Assembly: GCF_005938385.1 (NCBI RefSeq)
Contig: NZ_VCRA01000003.1
Location: 310,001-374,000 of the forward strand
DNA: 64,000 nucleotides
Source: Paenibacillus mesophilus
GTDB taxonomy: Bacteria; Bacillota; Bacilli; Paenibacillales; NBRC-103111
Direction of reading: 5' to 3'
Of the stretch, positions 56,903 to 64,000 are shown one piece after another. Position 1 is the first letter of the stretch. Every line of letters starts with the position of its first letter. A program made the position numbers and the translations under genes. The notes under the pieces were generated by a model. It saw only the letters and a program-made list of their open reading frames with translations. It ran no database searches and was not told the origin of the DNA.

Positions 56903-59089
56903 TCAGCTCTGCACCCCTTTGATTTTGGAGATTTCTTTCTGTGCCTCGACGAGCTTGAAGTAGGCGCCCTTCTTCTCCAGCAGCTCCTCATGCGTCCCCG
57001 TCTCGGCGATACCGCCTTTATCCAGCACGACGAGCCGATCGGCCTCGCGGAGCGTGGACAGCCGATGCGCGATGGCGAACGTCGTGCGTCCCTTTACGAG
57101 CCGGGAAATCGCTTCTTGGATTTGCCGTTCCGTTTCGGTATCGACCGATGCGGTCGCTTCATCCAGAATCAGAATGCGCGGGTCGTGCACAATGGCCCGG
57201 GCGATCGCTATACGCTGCTTCTCCCCGCCGGATAGACGATGTCCCCGTTCGCCGACTTTCGTGTCGTAGCCGTCCGGCATCCGGACGATGAAGTCATGGG
57301 CGTTGGCGATTTTCGCGGCGCGCATAATGTCGAGCGGCGAGGCGTCCGGCTTCGAATAGGCGATGTTCTCCGCGACCGTACCGTCGAACAGAAACGTCTC
57401 CTGCAGCACGACCCCGATCTGTCTCCGCAAGTCCTCCTGATCGATTTTGCGCAGATCGATGCCGTCAACCGTTATGGAGCCTTGGTCCGGATCGTAGAAC
57501 CGGCAAATCATGTTGATCATCGTGGACTTTCCCGCACCGGAATGGCCGACGAGTCCGATCATTTCGCCGGGTTCGACCTTCAGACTGATGTTCTTCAGAA
57601 CCGGATGGTGCTTCTCATAGCCGTAAGTGACGTTGCTCAGCTCGACTTTCCCGACTACGCGGGGGATCGAGACGGCGTCCTTCGAAGTAGGTACCTCGGA
57701 TTGGGTGTCCATAATCTCGAAGACGCGGTCCGAGGCGGCAAGCGCCCGGCTGGTCCAGTTCAGAGCCTGGCTGAACCATTGAAGTGGCCCGAAAAACATG
57801 CCGAGGTAAGCGATAAACGCCATCAGCGTACCGAGCGACACTTCGTCTTGGATGACGTCCCAACCGCCGAAATACCAGACGAGAAGCGCGCCGGAAGTCG
57901 TAATAAGCGAGAAAAGCGGGAATATGCCTTGCCATACGCCTTCCATGCGGATCGTCTGACTAACGAGCGTCGTGTTGGCGTCACCGTACCGGTCTTTCTC
58001 CGCATACTCCTGCCCGAACGCCTTGACGACCCGAATCCCTTGCAGCGCATCGCCTACCAGCATGTTGATCCGGTTGACCGCGCGCCATTGCCGGTACCAC
58101 AGATGGCGCATCGTCGGCCATATCGTCAGCGAAGCGATCAGAATGAGCGGTGTCGGCAGCAACGCCAGCAGCGTCAGCTTCCAGCTCAAGCTTGCCATCG
58201 TCGTAATAATGGCGACAAGCATGAGCACTTGTCCGGATATCCAAATAACCCCGTCGGTCAAAAATTGCCGCATCGCTTCCGAGTCGCTGTTCACCCGGCC
58301 GATAAACTGCGACGTCTGTCTTCTATCGAAAAAGCTTAACGATAAGCTCATCAACGATTGATAAATGTCCCTTCGTATATCCCCCATCAGCTTGCTGCCG
58401 ACCCATACGCCAATATAGCCGCGGAGCGTCTGCATCAGCGAAAGCATGATCCGGGCGGCGGCCAGCCCTATGACGAGAAAGAGGAGCGCATGTCCGACCG
58501 ACTTCGGCTGGATCACGTCATCGACGATAATTTTCGTCAAATAAGGCGGCACGAGCTCCATCAGCGTAGCGACCATGAGCAGCAGCGCCGCCGTGATCAT
58601 GCTCTTCTTGTAAGGCTTGGCGTAGGCGAGCAGCCGCATGATCACTTTTCCTTTGTCCATGCAAGTCGGGCATACTTTCGTCCCTTCGGGGAGACGGCTT
58701 TGGCAAGTTGGGCATACTTTGGGCTCGTCTTTCGCCGAAGGGACGGGGAGCTCTTCGCCTTTCATAATCGCCTGGATCGTCTTGACGGCGAATCCCATCT
58801 TCCCGTTATGCACGGACGTATAACGGGCAAGCGCCACGGCCCCTTCCTCGGTGTCGGCGATCAGAACACCGCCCCCGACGGACGAAACGATTCTCGCCTC
58901 CTTGACGGAAGCGAAATCGATTGCTTTCACGCTGCGCCCGTCTTCGCTCGCCTCGATCCGTTTCTTGTAAACGCTTAAGCTTCCATCGACCGGCTTCCCG
59001 TCTTCGCCGATGTCATATCGGACGGACAAGACCGGTTCGGCATGTCCGTCGGCATTCGCCTTGGACAGCTCCTTCTCGATCACACTCAT
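56903..59089 (-). CDS. ABC exporter (fused permease-ATPase) with amino-terminal zinc-ribbon-like domain
   Basis: A 728-residue half-transporter from ATG 59089, 7 nt after AGGAG. Residues about 1-120 form an unusual cytoplasmic domain ('ASVKEARIVSSVGGGVLIAD'). A ribbon with two CPTC motifs follows (CPTCQSRLPEGTKVCPTC). Residues about 165-450 are a type I exporter membrane domain. The ATPase has Walker A 'GLVGHSGAGKSTM', signature 'HRLSGGEKQRIAIARAIV', Walker B 'ILILDEATAS' and the H-loop 'AIAHRLSTL'. It works as a dimer. The substrate is unknown; the extra domain and the DUF1854 partner set it apart from MsbA-like proteins. Confidence 0.9.
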   Translation of the reverse strand: MSVIEKELSKANADGHAEPVLSVRYDIGEDGKPVDGSLSVYKKRIEASEDGRSVKAIDFASVKEARIVSSVGGGVLIADTEEGAVALARYTSVHNGKMGFAVKTIQAIMKGEELPVPSAKDEPKVCPTCQSRLPEGTKVCPTCMDKGKVIMRLLAYAKPYKKSMITAALLLMVATLMELVPPYLTKIIVDDVIQPKSVGHALLFLVIGLAAARIMLSLMQTLRGYIGVWVGSKLMGDIRRDIYQSLMSLSLSFFDRRQTSQFIGRVNSDSEAMRQFLTDGVIWISGQVLMLVAIITTMASLSWKLTLLALLPTPLILIASLTIWPTMRHLWYRQWRAVNRINMLVGDALQGIRVVKAFGQEYAEKDRYGDANTTLVSQTIRMEGVWQGIFPLFSLITTSGALLVWYFGGWDVIQDEVSLGTLMAFIAYLGMFFGPLQWFSQALNWTSRALAASDRVFEIMDTQSEVPTSKDAVSIPRVVGKVELSNVTYGYEKHHPVLKNISLKVEPGEMIGLVGHSGAGKSTMINMICRFYDPDQGSITVDGIDLRKIDQEDLRRQIGVVLQETFLFDGTVAENIAYSKPDASPLDIMRAAKIANAHDFIVRMPDGYDTKVGERGHRLSGGEKQRIAIARAIVHDPRILILDEATASVDTETERQIQEAISRLVKGRTTFAIAHRLSTLREADRLVVLDKGGIAETGTHEELLEKKGAYFKLVEAQKEISKIKGVQS

Positions 59090-59210
59090 GGCGCCACTCC
59101 TCTCTTCAGGACGAATACATAGAACAATTGTTCGCCATTCACCATTATAATGGATATTTACAAATTCAGGTAGTAGAAAAAAATTATAAAAATGATTTCT
59201 TTCGCGACCA

Positions 59211-59248
59211 AACATAAACGAGCCGCCCGGAATACCGAACGACTCGTT
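59211..59248 (-). terminator. terminator of the ankyrin protein gene
   Basis: AACGAGCCG (59217-59225) pairs with CGACTCGTT (59240-59248) with one mismatch. The minus strand continues as TATGTTTGG, 50 nt past the ankyrin stop. Confidence 0.6.
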
Positions 59249-59296
59249 AATTTTATGCGTGCGGAAGCGACAGCGGCTCTCTGCTCGCATGCTAAC

Positions 59297-60049
59297 TTAT
59301 CCCAGCTCCTCGGCCGACTTCGCACCCTGGCTGCGGAGCCAGTGAACCAGTTCATTGCTGTCGCTACGGCGGGCCGCATCGAGAGGACTAAGCTTCTCCC
59401 AATCGGGGATCCAGTTCAGGTCGGCGCCCCGGTCAAGGAGAAACATCGCGCATGCGAGCCTCGAGCCGTGGCAAGCCCCCCAGAATGCGCGGCTGACGTC
59501 CACATTCGAAGGGGGCGGGTCAGCGGTGAAGAAGCTCTCGACGCGATCCATCAGTCCCAGCGTTGCCGCGTCGTTAAGGGTAACTCGTGCCCCGCGCTCG
59601 ACCAGCCGGTACGCAGCCCTCCACTGCTTGAATGCTCTTGCGTCCGCGAGCGGAGTTCCGCCGCCGATCACTCCGCCTGTCGCCTCGATGTCGGCACCGG
59701 CGTCGAGCAGCGCATCGAGCACCTCGACGTCGTCGCTGCTTGCGGCCCAGTGCAGCGGCGTCTCGCTGTGTGAGCCGACAAACGTCGCGTTGACATCGGC
59801 TCCGGCATCGACCAGCACGGCGACGGTCAAGGCTCCATTCGGAAAATGGCCCGGCCAGTCCGTCACTACGTGCAGCAGCGATCTTGCAATCCGCTCCTCG
59901 CCGGCATTATCGGCTATCCATGCGGCAGCCAAACCGGGATTGCCGCGAAGCAGACGCTTCAGCGTCTCCAGGTCGCCGCTGTGGATTGCATCCACGACTG
60001 CGACCGCCACAGGATCGTTCGGGTTCATCGTTAGACGGGTTGTCACCAC
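59297..60049 (-). CDS. ankyrin-repeat protein
   Basis: A 250-residue protein starting at GTG, 7 nt after AAGGAGG. Ankyrin units are visible: 'DAIHSGDLETLKRLLRGNPG', 'LTVAVLVDAGADVNATFVGS', 'TPLHWAASSDDVEVLDALLD', 'GADIEATG' and 'LACAMFLLDRGADLNWIPDW'. There is no signal peptide or enzymatic domain, so it should be a cytoplasmic binding scaffold. Codon use looks more GC-rich than its neighbours. That and its actinobacterial-style sequence suggest horizontal transfer, though I judged this by eye. Confidence 0.85.
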   Translation of the reverse strand: MVTTRLTMNPNDPVAVAVVDAIHSGDLETLKRLLRGNPGLAAAWIADNAGEERIARSLLHVVTDWPGHFPNGALTVAVLVDAGADVNATFVGSHSETPLHWAASSDDVEVLDALLDAGADIEATGGVIGGGTPLADARAFKQWRAAYRLVERGARVTLNDAATLGLMDRVESFFTADPPPSNVDVSRAFWGACHGSRLACAMFLLDRGADLNWIPDWEKLSPLDAARRSDSNELVHWLRSQGAKSAEELG

Positions 60050-60335
60050 GAATCAACCTCCTTGCTGTTCCTGTTTCACGAACCTATCGTTTTACGGATG
60101 GACGGCGGCGCCAGTTTGATTTCCGAAAGAGCGACAAATAGTTTTGGGTTATCATTCAGTTTTCCTCCGTTTCGTATACTGGACCGGCGACCGCTTCCGC
60201 GATATTTCTCGAATAGGTTCCGTATGCACCCGTTTCATTTTTACCAATCTTCCGGCTTTGTAAGATGTTCCCTATTATAGCACGCTGCACGGAAGAAGAT
60301 TTCTTCCCGATTGCTGTATGAAGCAGCCGATCCGT

Positions 60336-60641
60336 TTAGATTGCCTGTTTCACTACATGCATTTGAATGGTCGATTGATCGATGAGCCCCATCGCCTCCC
60401 GCATAAAAGACAATTGCATGATCGCGGCTTCCGCTTGCTTGGCCGCTTCCGGGCTTTCCCACTCCACGATTTCTACCCAACTCCTGCTATCCCCGCTGCA
60501 GAAAACTTCCCTTTTCTTAAATCCTTGTACTCCGTTAAGCGTCTCTTGCAGCTTGTTCGCATACTCCATAAACTGGACTGCATCCGCTTCCGGCTTCAGG
60601 CGGTAAGATACGACTTCGAGACACGATTTCATTTCATTCAT
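60336..60641 (-). CDS. antibiotic biosynthesis monooxygenase-like (dimeric alpha/beta barrel) protein
   Basis: A 101-residue protein. 'LEVVSYRLKPEADAVQFMEY', 'LNGVQGFKKREVFCSGDSR', 'WVEIVEWESPEAAKQAE' and 'FMREAMGLIDQSTIQMHVV' have the strand-helix pattern of ABM/ferredoxin-like dimers. Function ranges from quinol oxygenases to stress proteins; nothing here fixes it. It is divergent from the WYL regulator at 60742, which is a likely controller. The 60050-60335 gap upstream of the ankyrin gene shows only a TATAAT-like box on the minus strand. Confidence 0.75.
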   Translation of the reverse strand: MNEMKSCLEVVSYRLKPEADAVQFMEYANKLQETLNGVQGFKKREVFCSGDSRSWVEIVEWESPEAAKQAEAAIMQLSFMREAMGLIDQSTIQMHVVKQAI

Positions 60642-60741
60642 CTCCTATTGTGCATATTGGGTTCGTACAAGTTCACTTTATCATCGAATATGGACAATTC
60701 TTGTCACCTTTCTATGCTATGATAAAAAATAGGTGAAGCCG

Positions 60742-61719
60742 ATGAACAAGACGCAAAGACTCGTTGAAATACTGCTGACCGTGAATATTAGACAGAAATT
60801 TACGCTGAAAGAGCTGGCCGTTCGATTTGGCGTCTCGAAAAGGACGGTTCTCCGCGATCTAAACGAACTAAGCGCGCTCGGAGTGCCTCTGTATGCGGAG
60901 GCCGGTGTCCACGGCGGGTACCGGGTATTGAGGGAACGGACACTTCCCCCCATTACGTTTACGGAAAAAGAAGCGGTCGCTCTCTTCTTCGCCAGCCAGT
61001 CCCTGAAATATTATCGGGCTTTGCCATTAGAGTCCGATTGGCAGTCGGCGCTCGCGAAGTTTTATCAAGTGCTGCCTGAAGACGTTAAAAACCGGATCGA
61101 TACGCTTCAGCACCGATTATTGTTTTGGATTCCTGCACAGACATGGGAAACGCCCCATTTGCCCGCCTTGCTGGAAGGAGCCCTTGAACAAAAGGTACTC
61201 GTGATTGACTATGAATCCGAGCACGGACGTAAAGAAAGAGAAGTACAGCTGGTTGGACTTTATTCCATGAACGGAAAATGGTACTGCCCGGCTTACGATT
61301 ACCATAGCCATGCATACCGCTCGTTTCGTGCCGACCGGGTCTTATCCGTTTCCGTCAGCGAGGATCAATCCAAGCAGCAAGATCAGAGCAAGCTGCCGAT
61401 TACCGCTTGGTTCAGGAAAGAACAAGAGCTGGAGGAGCATAAGGAGGAATACGACTTAAAGGTTCGGCTAACGAGGCGGGGCGTACTTTTAACCGGAAAC
61501 GATGCTTGGCTTGCAAGCGGCTTGAACGTTATGGAAGATGGAACCGGATATATAGACAGAAAAATGTCCTACGGCTATATGTCTTGGGCGGCTTCCTACT
61601 TCATCGGATGCGGCATGGACACGATTGTCGAAGGACCGCCGGAGCTTCGGAAGCTGATCCGCGACCGGCTGAGCGCACTACAGTCGGCATATGGCGAGGA
61701 GTGTTCATCGAACGAATGA
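60742..61719 (+). CDS. YafY-type HTH/WYL-domain transcriptional regulator
   Basis: A 325-residue regulator from ATG 60742 after AGGTGA. Residues about 5-60 are an HTH_11-type winged helix ('QKFTLKELAVRFGVSKRTVL', 'RDLNELSALGVPLYAEAG'). The WYL domain lies at about 140-220 ('VLVIDYESEHGRKEREVQLV', 'GLYSMNGKWYCPAYDYHSH') and a WCX-type carboxy end follows. WYL proteins sense small molecules or nucleic acid fragments. A possible promoter is TGGACA (60691) with TATGCT at 16 bp. Its stop overlaps the next gene (ATGA). Confidence 0.9.
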   Translation: MNKTQRLVEILLTVNIRQKFTLKELAVRFGVSKRTVLRDLNELSALGVPLYAEAGVHGGYRVLRERTLPPITFTEKEAVALFFASQSLKYYRALPLESDWQSALAKFYQVLPEDVKNRIDTLQHRLLFWIPAQTWETPHLPALLEGALEQKVLVIDYESEHGRKEREVQLVGLYSMNGKWYCPAYDYHSHAYRSFRADRVLSVSVSEDQSKQQDQSKLPITAWFRKEQELEEHKEEYDLKVRLTRRGVLLTGNDAWLASGLNVMEDGTGYIDRKMSYGYMSWAASYFIGCGMDTIVEGPPELRKLIRDRLSALQSAYGEECSSNE

Positions 61720-61964
61720 AGAAGACTATGAACCTTAAAAATATCGGGGCGAAAACCGAGCCCTGGCTGCGGGAAATCGGCGTCCACGGGCTCGAAGATC
61801 TCAACCGGATCGGCTCGGTAGAAGCTTACAAGAGGTTGAAGTCGCGGTATCCCGATAAAATAAATCTTAACGCTCTTTACGCTTTGGAAGCCGCACTTTG
61901 GAATATCCATTGGCTAGAGCTGGCACCCGAATTCAAAGAACAGTTGAGACGCGACTCCGAGTGA
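61716..61964 (+). CDS. TfoX carboxy-terminal domain-like protein
   Basis: An 82-residue protein whose ATG overlaps the WYL regulator stop. The helix-hairpin-helix pattern 'MNLKNIGAKTEPWLREIGVH', 'DLNRIGSVEAYKRLKSRYP' then 'LNALYALEAALWNIHWLEL' matches the carboxy-terminal domain of TfoX/Sxy, often found as a separate small protein in Bacillota. In Proteobacteria TfoX promotes competence. In stand-alone form the role is unproven, possibly nucleic-acid or protein binding. It shares a transcript with the regulator. Confidence 0.82.
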   Translation: MKKTMNLKNIGAKTEPWLREIGVHGLEDLNRIGSVEAYKRLKSRYPDKINLNALYALEAALWNIHWLELAPEFKEQLRRDSE

Positions 61965-62065
61965 AGATGCTAGCGACCGACTGACCCGAAATCAGCGCAC
62001 TTATTCCGCAAAAATCCTACTTCTACATGCGCCCATGCGCCCCGACGCATCCAGGGCAATAGAAA

Positions 62066-62099
62066 AACCCGTACATCCATGTGCGGGTTAGTTGTTTTT
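62066..62099 (+). terminator. terminator of the WYL regulator/TfoX-like operon
   Basis: AACCCGTACA (62066-62075) pairs with TGTGCGGGTT (62080-62089), one G-T pair, followed by AGTTGTTTTTG. Confidence 0.85.
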
Positions 62100-62147
62100 G
62101 ACATAAGTAAACACAAGCAGGCTATCCTCGACATCCATATTTTTAGT

Positions 62148-62300
62148 GTGACAACTCCACACGGCTAAAGCCGTGGGCTTCTCGAATCATCGGGACTCGT
62201 AACCTCGTCCCTCCTCGAAGGCTCCGTCCGAGCCTGAATTTTTGGTGCGGTTACGAGACTTGCCGCATCGCCCGCGAAAGGATGTTGATCGCCGCATTCA
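62148..62300 (-). ncRNA. omega-RNA (reRNA) scaffold of TnpB
   Basis: In characterised TnpB systems the guide RNA scaffold overlaps the end of tnpB and the element's right end. Here the minus strand past the tnpB stop carries GGCTCGGACGGAGCC, then a GTAACC/GGTTAC pair and the terminal CCCACGGCTTTAGCCGTG hairpin. The guide would begin right after AGTTGTCAC, that is from 62147 downwards (ACTAAAAATATGGATGTCGA). The 5' end is not determined. Confidence 0.65.
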
Positions 62301-63339
62301 CATCGCGATCTAATGTTGTTCCGCAGTGTGGACAACGATGGATACGCTCCGCAAGCGGCTTTTTTACGATTTCGTTGCAAGTCGAGCAGAGCTGTGAGGT
62401 ATGGCTTGGATCCACCCGTACCACCTGACGACCGGCTCTCTCAGCCTTGTACATCACGAATTGAACGAGCCCGTTCCACCCTGCATCCGCAATGCTCTTG
62501 GCAAGCTGATGGTTTTTCACCATACCCTGCACATTCAAATCTTCAAAAGCGATGAGGTCGTAGCTATTAACCAGCGTTCTGCTGACTTTGTGTGCGTAAT
62601 CTTTGCGTCTATTAGCCACTCGCTCATGCTGCCGTGCAAGCGCCATAATCGCTTTGCGTCTGCGGCCTGAGCCGCGCCGTTTTCTGGATACCGCCCTTTG
62701 TTGCCGCTTGATCTTCGCTTCGCTTGTTCGCAGATGATTAGGTGCTTCAAATATTTGTCCGTCCGAGGTTGCCGCCAGCTGCTTGATGCCAAGATCCACA
62801 CCGACTTGACGGTTTGTTTTGGCTAATGGCTCCGCTTCGACTTCGCAAGAAAGACAAGCATAGTAACGTCCGTTTTTGACCGTGATCGTGCAGGTCTTCA
62901 TCGTACCTTGAGGCTGCCTGTGCAACTTTATCCGCACACCGCCGATCTTGGACAGTTCGAGGCGCGTCTCCCGCAAGAAGAACCCGCTTTGCGGATAGGT
63001 AAACGAATCGTAACGGCTTTGTGACTTAAAGCGCGGGAACCCGGCCTTCTCGCCGTTTTTTACACGACGAAAGAAAGATTGGTACGTCTTGTCGAGCCGT
63101 CTGGCGACGTCTTGCAGCACTTGGGAATGTACTTCCTTCAACGCAGGGATATAGAGCTTGCGCTCGCTGAACGTGTTCGCTTGTTGTCCATATGTCAGCG
63201 TCCTGCCTTCCGTTTTGTAAGCTTGGATTCGTTCTTCCAGCAAACGATTGTACAGCAAACGGCAGCGTTCGAGTGTGAATTGAATCTTTTCTTGTTGCTC
63301 TGTTGTAGGATAAAAACGATACTTGTACGTTCGTAACAT
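62251..63339 (-). CDS. tnpB: TnpB RNA-guided endonuclease
   Basis: A 362-residue TnpB. The amino-terminal wedge helix opens 'MLRTYKYRFYPTTEQQEKIQ'. The RuvC-like nuclease is complete: Asp about 182 in 'VGVDLGIKQLAATSDG', Glu about 266 in 'IAFEDLNVQGM', and Asp about 346 in 'LDRDVNAAINIL'. A zinc finger (CSTC, CPHC) lies at about 317-337. AGGAGGTGA precedes the ATG. With intact active site and omega-RNA it should be able to cleave DNA matching its guide next to a TTGAT-like motif. It has no adjacent TnpA, so it would rely on one supplied elsewhere. Confidence 0.95.
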   Translation of the reverse strand: MLRTYKYRFYPTTEQQEKIQFTLERCRLLYNRLLEERIQAYKTEGRTLTYGQQANTFSERKLYIPALKEVHSQVLQDVARRLDKTYQSFFRRVKNGEKAGFPRFKSQSRYDSFTYPQSGFFLRETRLELSKIGGVRIKLHRQPQGTMKTCTITVKNGRYYACLSCEVEAEPLAKTNRQVGVDLGIKQLAATSDGQIFEAPNHLRTSEAKIKRQQRAVSRKRRGSGRRRKAIMALARQHERVANRRKDYAHKVSRTLVNSYDLIAFEDLNVQGMVKNHQLAKSIADAGWNGLVQFVMYKAERAGRQVVRVDPSHTSQLCSTCNEIVKKPLAERIHRCPHCGTTLDRDVNAAINILSRAMRQVS

Positions 63340-63449
63340 GGGCGTTCACCTCCTGCGTCTAGGATACCACAGAAAAGAGAACAAGTGTTTGCTTTAAATT
63401 TATAAACGACCGAAAAAATATATATTTTCCCCATTTTTCCATTATTTTT

Positions 63450-63800
63450 TTGAAGGAATCCGCAATATCCCGAAATGCAGTGTCGGTCACGTTTGACAAC
63501 GTTAAGTTCGGTAATGGGGAAACGAACCCGGTTATCCGCAATGTAATGCACAATTCCGGCCAACCGCTCGATCGGCATTATCGGCAAATGCGGCAGCGGC
63601 AAATCGACCGTCGCCAAGCGGCTGTTCCGGTCGTGCGAAGCGCAGCACGGGACGGTTGCGATCAACGGTTGCGACGTCCGGCACATGGATCCGGTCAGCT
63701 TGCGAACGAATATCGCATACATTCCCAATACCGTCGAACTTTTCGAGGGAACGCTGCGCGACAACGTCTCCATGTTCGACAGAGCGGTACCGATGACCGG
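63450..63800 (+). pseudogene. ABC exporter ATPase remnant, frameshifted and truncated
   Basis: One frame gives 'VSVTFDNVKFGNGETNPVI', the A-loop strand of an exporter ATPase. After a frameshift near 63550-63560 a second frame gives 'IPANRSIGIIGKCGSGKST' (Walker A) then 'LRTNIAYIPNTVELFEGTLR' with the Q-loop region. It breaks off before the LSGGQ signature and Walker B, and the membrane domain is absent. The TnpB element lies on the side where the membrane domain should be, so insertion or deletion there may have destroyed the gene. Confidence 0.75.
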
Positions 63801-63926
63801 ATATGGGAAGCGTTACACATGCTGCGTAAGAGCTAATGGGTGCTGCGGTTTCCTGAGCGGTTGGATAAATTCATTGACAGAGACAGCAGCAACGACTCGC
63901 TGGCTGCTCGCATAAGGCGGTTCCTC

Positions 63927-64000
63927 TCAGCTTGACAGGCCGGCCGCCTTCTCGGCGGATTTGCCTGCTCCTATCGCGGGGATCGCTCTGACGGCCGCCC
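63927..64000 (-). CDS. possible carboxy-terminal end of a gene running off the right edge
   Basis: On the minus strand one frame stays open from the window edge to a TGA at 63927-63929, ending 'IGAGKSAEKAAGLSS'. Only about 24 codons are visible and the frame is not proven; no family can be assigned. Confidence 0.2.
   Translation of the reverse strand, partial: AAVRAIPAIGAGKSAEKAAGLSS

Larger units (their letters stand above)
62148..63360 (-). mobile_element. TnpB-only IS200/IS605-family element
   Basis: It contains a single tnpB gene without the tnpA transposase. The right end is recognisable: on the minus strand the subterminal hairpin CCCACGGCTTTAGCCGTG is followed by AGTTGTCAC, the typical end of this group, so the boundary is set at 62148. 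The left end could not be located precisely; it should lie shortly upstream of the start codon at 63339, and 63360 is an estimate. A decayed ABC ATPase follows on that side. Confidence 0.7.

Noticed and set aside
59355..60119. Plus-strand frame opposite the ankyrin gene
   Set aside because: Ala/Ser/Pro-rich shadow; ankyrin repeats on the other strand are clear.
1..64000. CRISPR array, tRNA or rRNA genes
   Set aside because: No evenly spaced identical repeats with unique spacers and no tRNA- or rRNA-like segments were found by eye; a dedicated tRNA scan was not possible.

Overview
The window looks like chromosome of a soil Gram-positive of the family Paenibacillaceae (Paenibacillus or Cohnella type). 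This is inferred from the gene content: sugar-ABC importers without their own ATPase, YesM/YesN-type two-component pairs, many AraC/GntR/LacI regulators, strong AGGAGG ribosome sites, sigma-A promoters, a cre-like site and a GC content above one half. No rRNA, tRNA, CRISPR array or prophage was seen.

Layout. 1-3.1 kb: a partial GntR regulator with a solute-binding-like domain, an alpha/beta hydrolase, then a run of Pth2, Nudix, tautomerase and a broken P-loop kinase. 3.4-7.6 kb: AraC regulator and Gfo/Idh/MocA oxidoreductase, a MITE-like element, a Nudix hydrolase and an aldehyde dehydrogenase divergent from a LacI regulator. 8.9-13.4 kb: a full-length Lhr-type helicase. 13.7-16.7 kb: two paralogous proteins of an unrecognised family, one with a Tat signal. 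17.1-17.9 kb: an AadA-like nucleotidyltransferase.

18.1-26.5 kb: a divergent locus with an OmpR/EnvZ-like two-component system on one side. On the other is a five-gene operon of two sugar permeases, a MacA/HlyD-like adaptor, a MacB/FtsX-like membrane protein and a lipoprotein. It mixes importer and efflux-type parts and encodes no ATPase. 26.5-37.1 kb: an aldo/keto reductase, a GntR/solute-binding-domain regulator with a palindrome at its promoter, and a seven-gene minus-strand cluster (two TIM-barrel amidohydrolases, class III aminotransferase, alpha/beta hydrolase, exported beta-helix protein, nitrilase, orphan solute-binding lipoprotein). The cluster reads as uptake and breakdown of a nitrogen-containing, probably carbohydrate-linked compound.

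37.5-41 kb: a small conserved-looking protein and a 969-residue secreted protein with two carbohydrate-binding-like repeats and a propeller-like region, its promoter overlapped by a cre-like site. 41.2-48.1 kb: a complete YesM/YesN-controlled sugar importer operon. 48.2-52.1 kb: a YheO-type regulator, D-threonine-aldolase-like enzyme, N-acyl-D-amino-acid deacylase and RidA, a coherent D-amino-acid catabolic operon.

52.6-64 kb: small accessory genes (GyrI-like, racemase-like, beta-lactamase-fold hydrolase, GNAT, DUF1854 plus ABC exporter, ankyrin protein, monooxygenase-like protein, WYL regulator, TfoX C-terminal-like protein), remnants of a phosphotransferase and an ABC exporter, and a TnpB-only IS200/IS605 element with a readable omega-RNA end. 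Several intergenic repeat families recur; one copy appears to carry a second element nested inside it.
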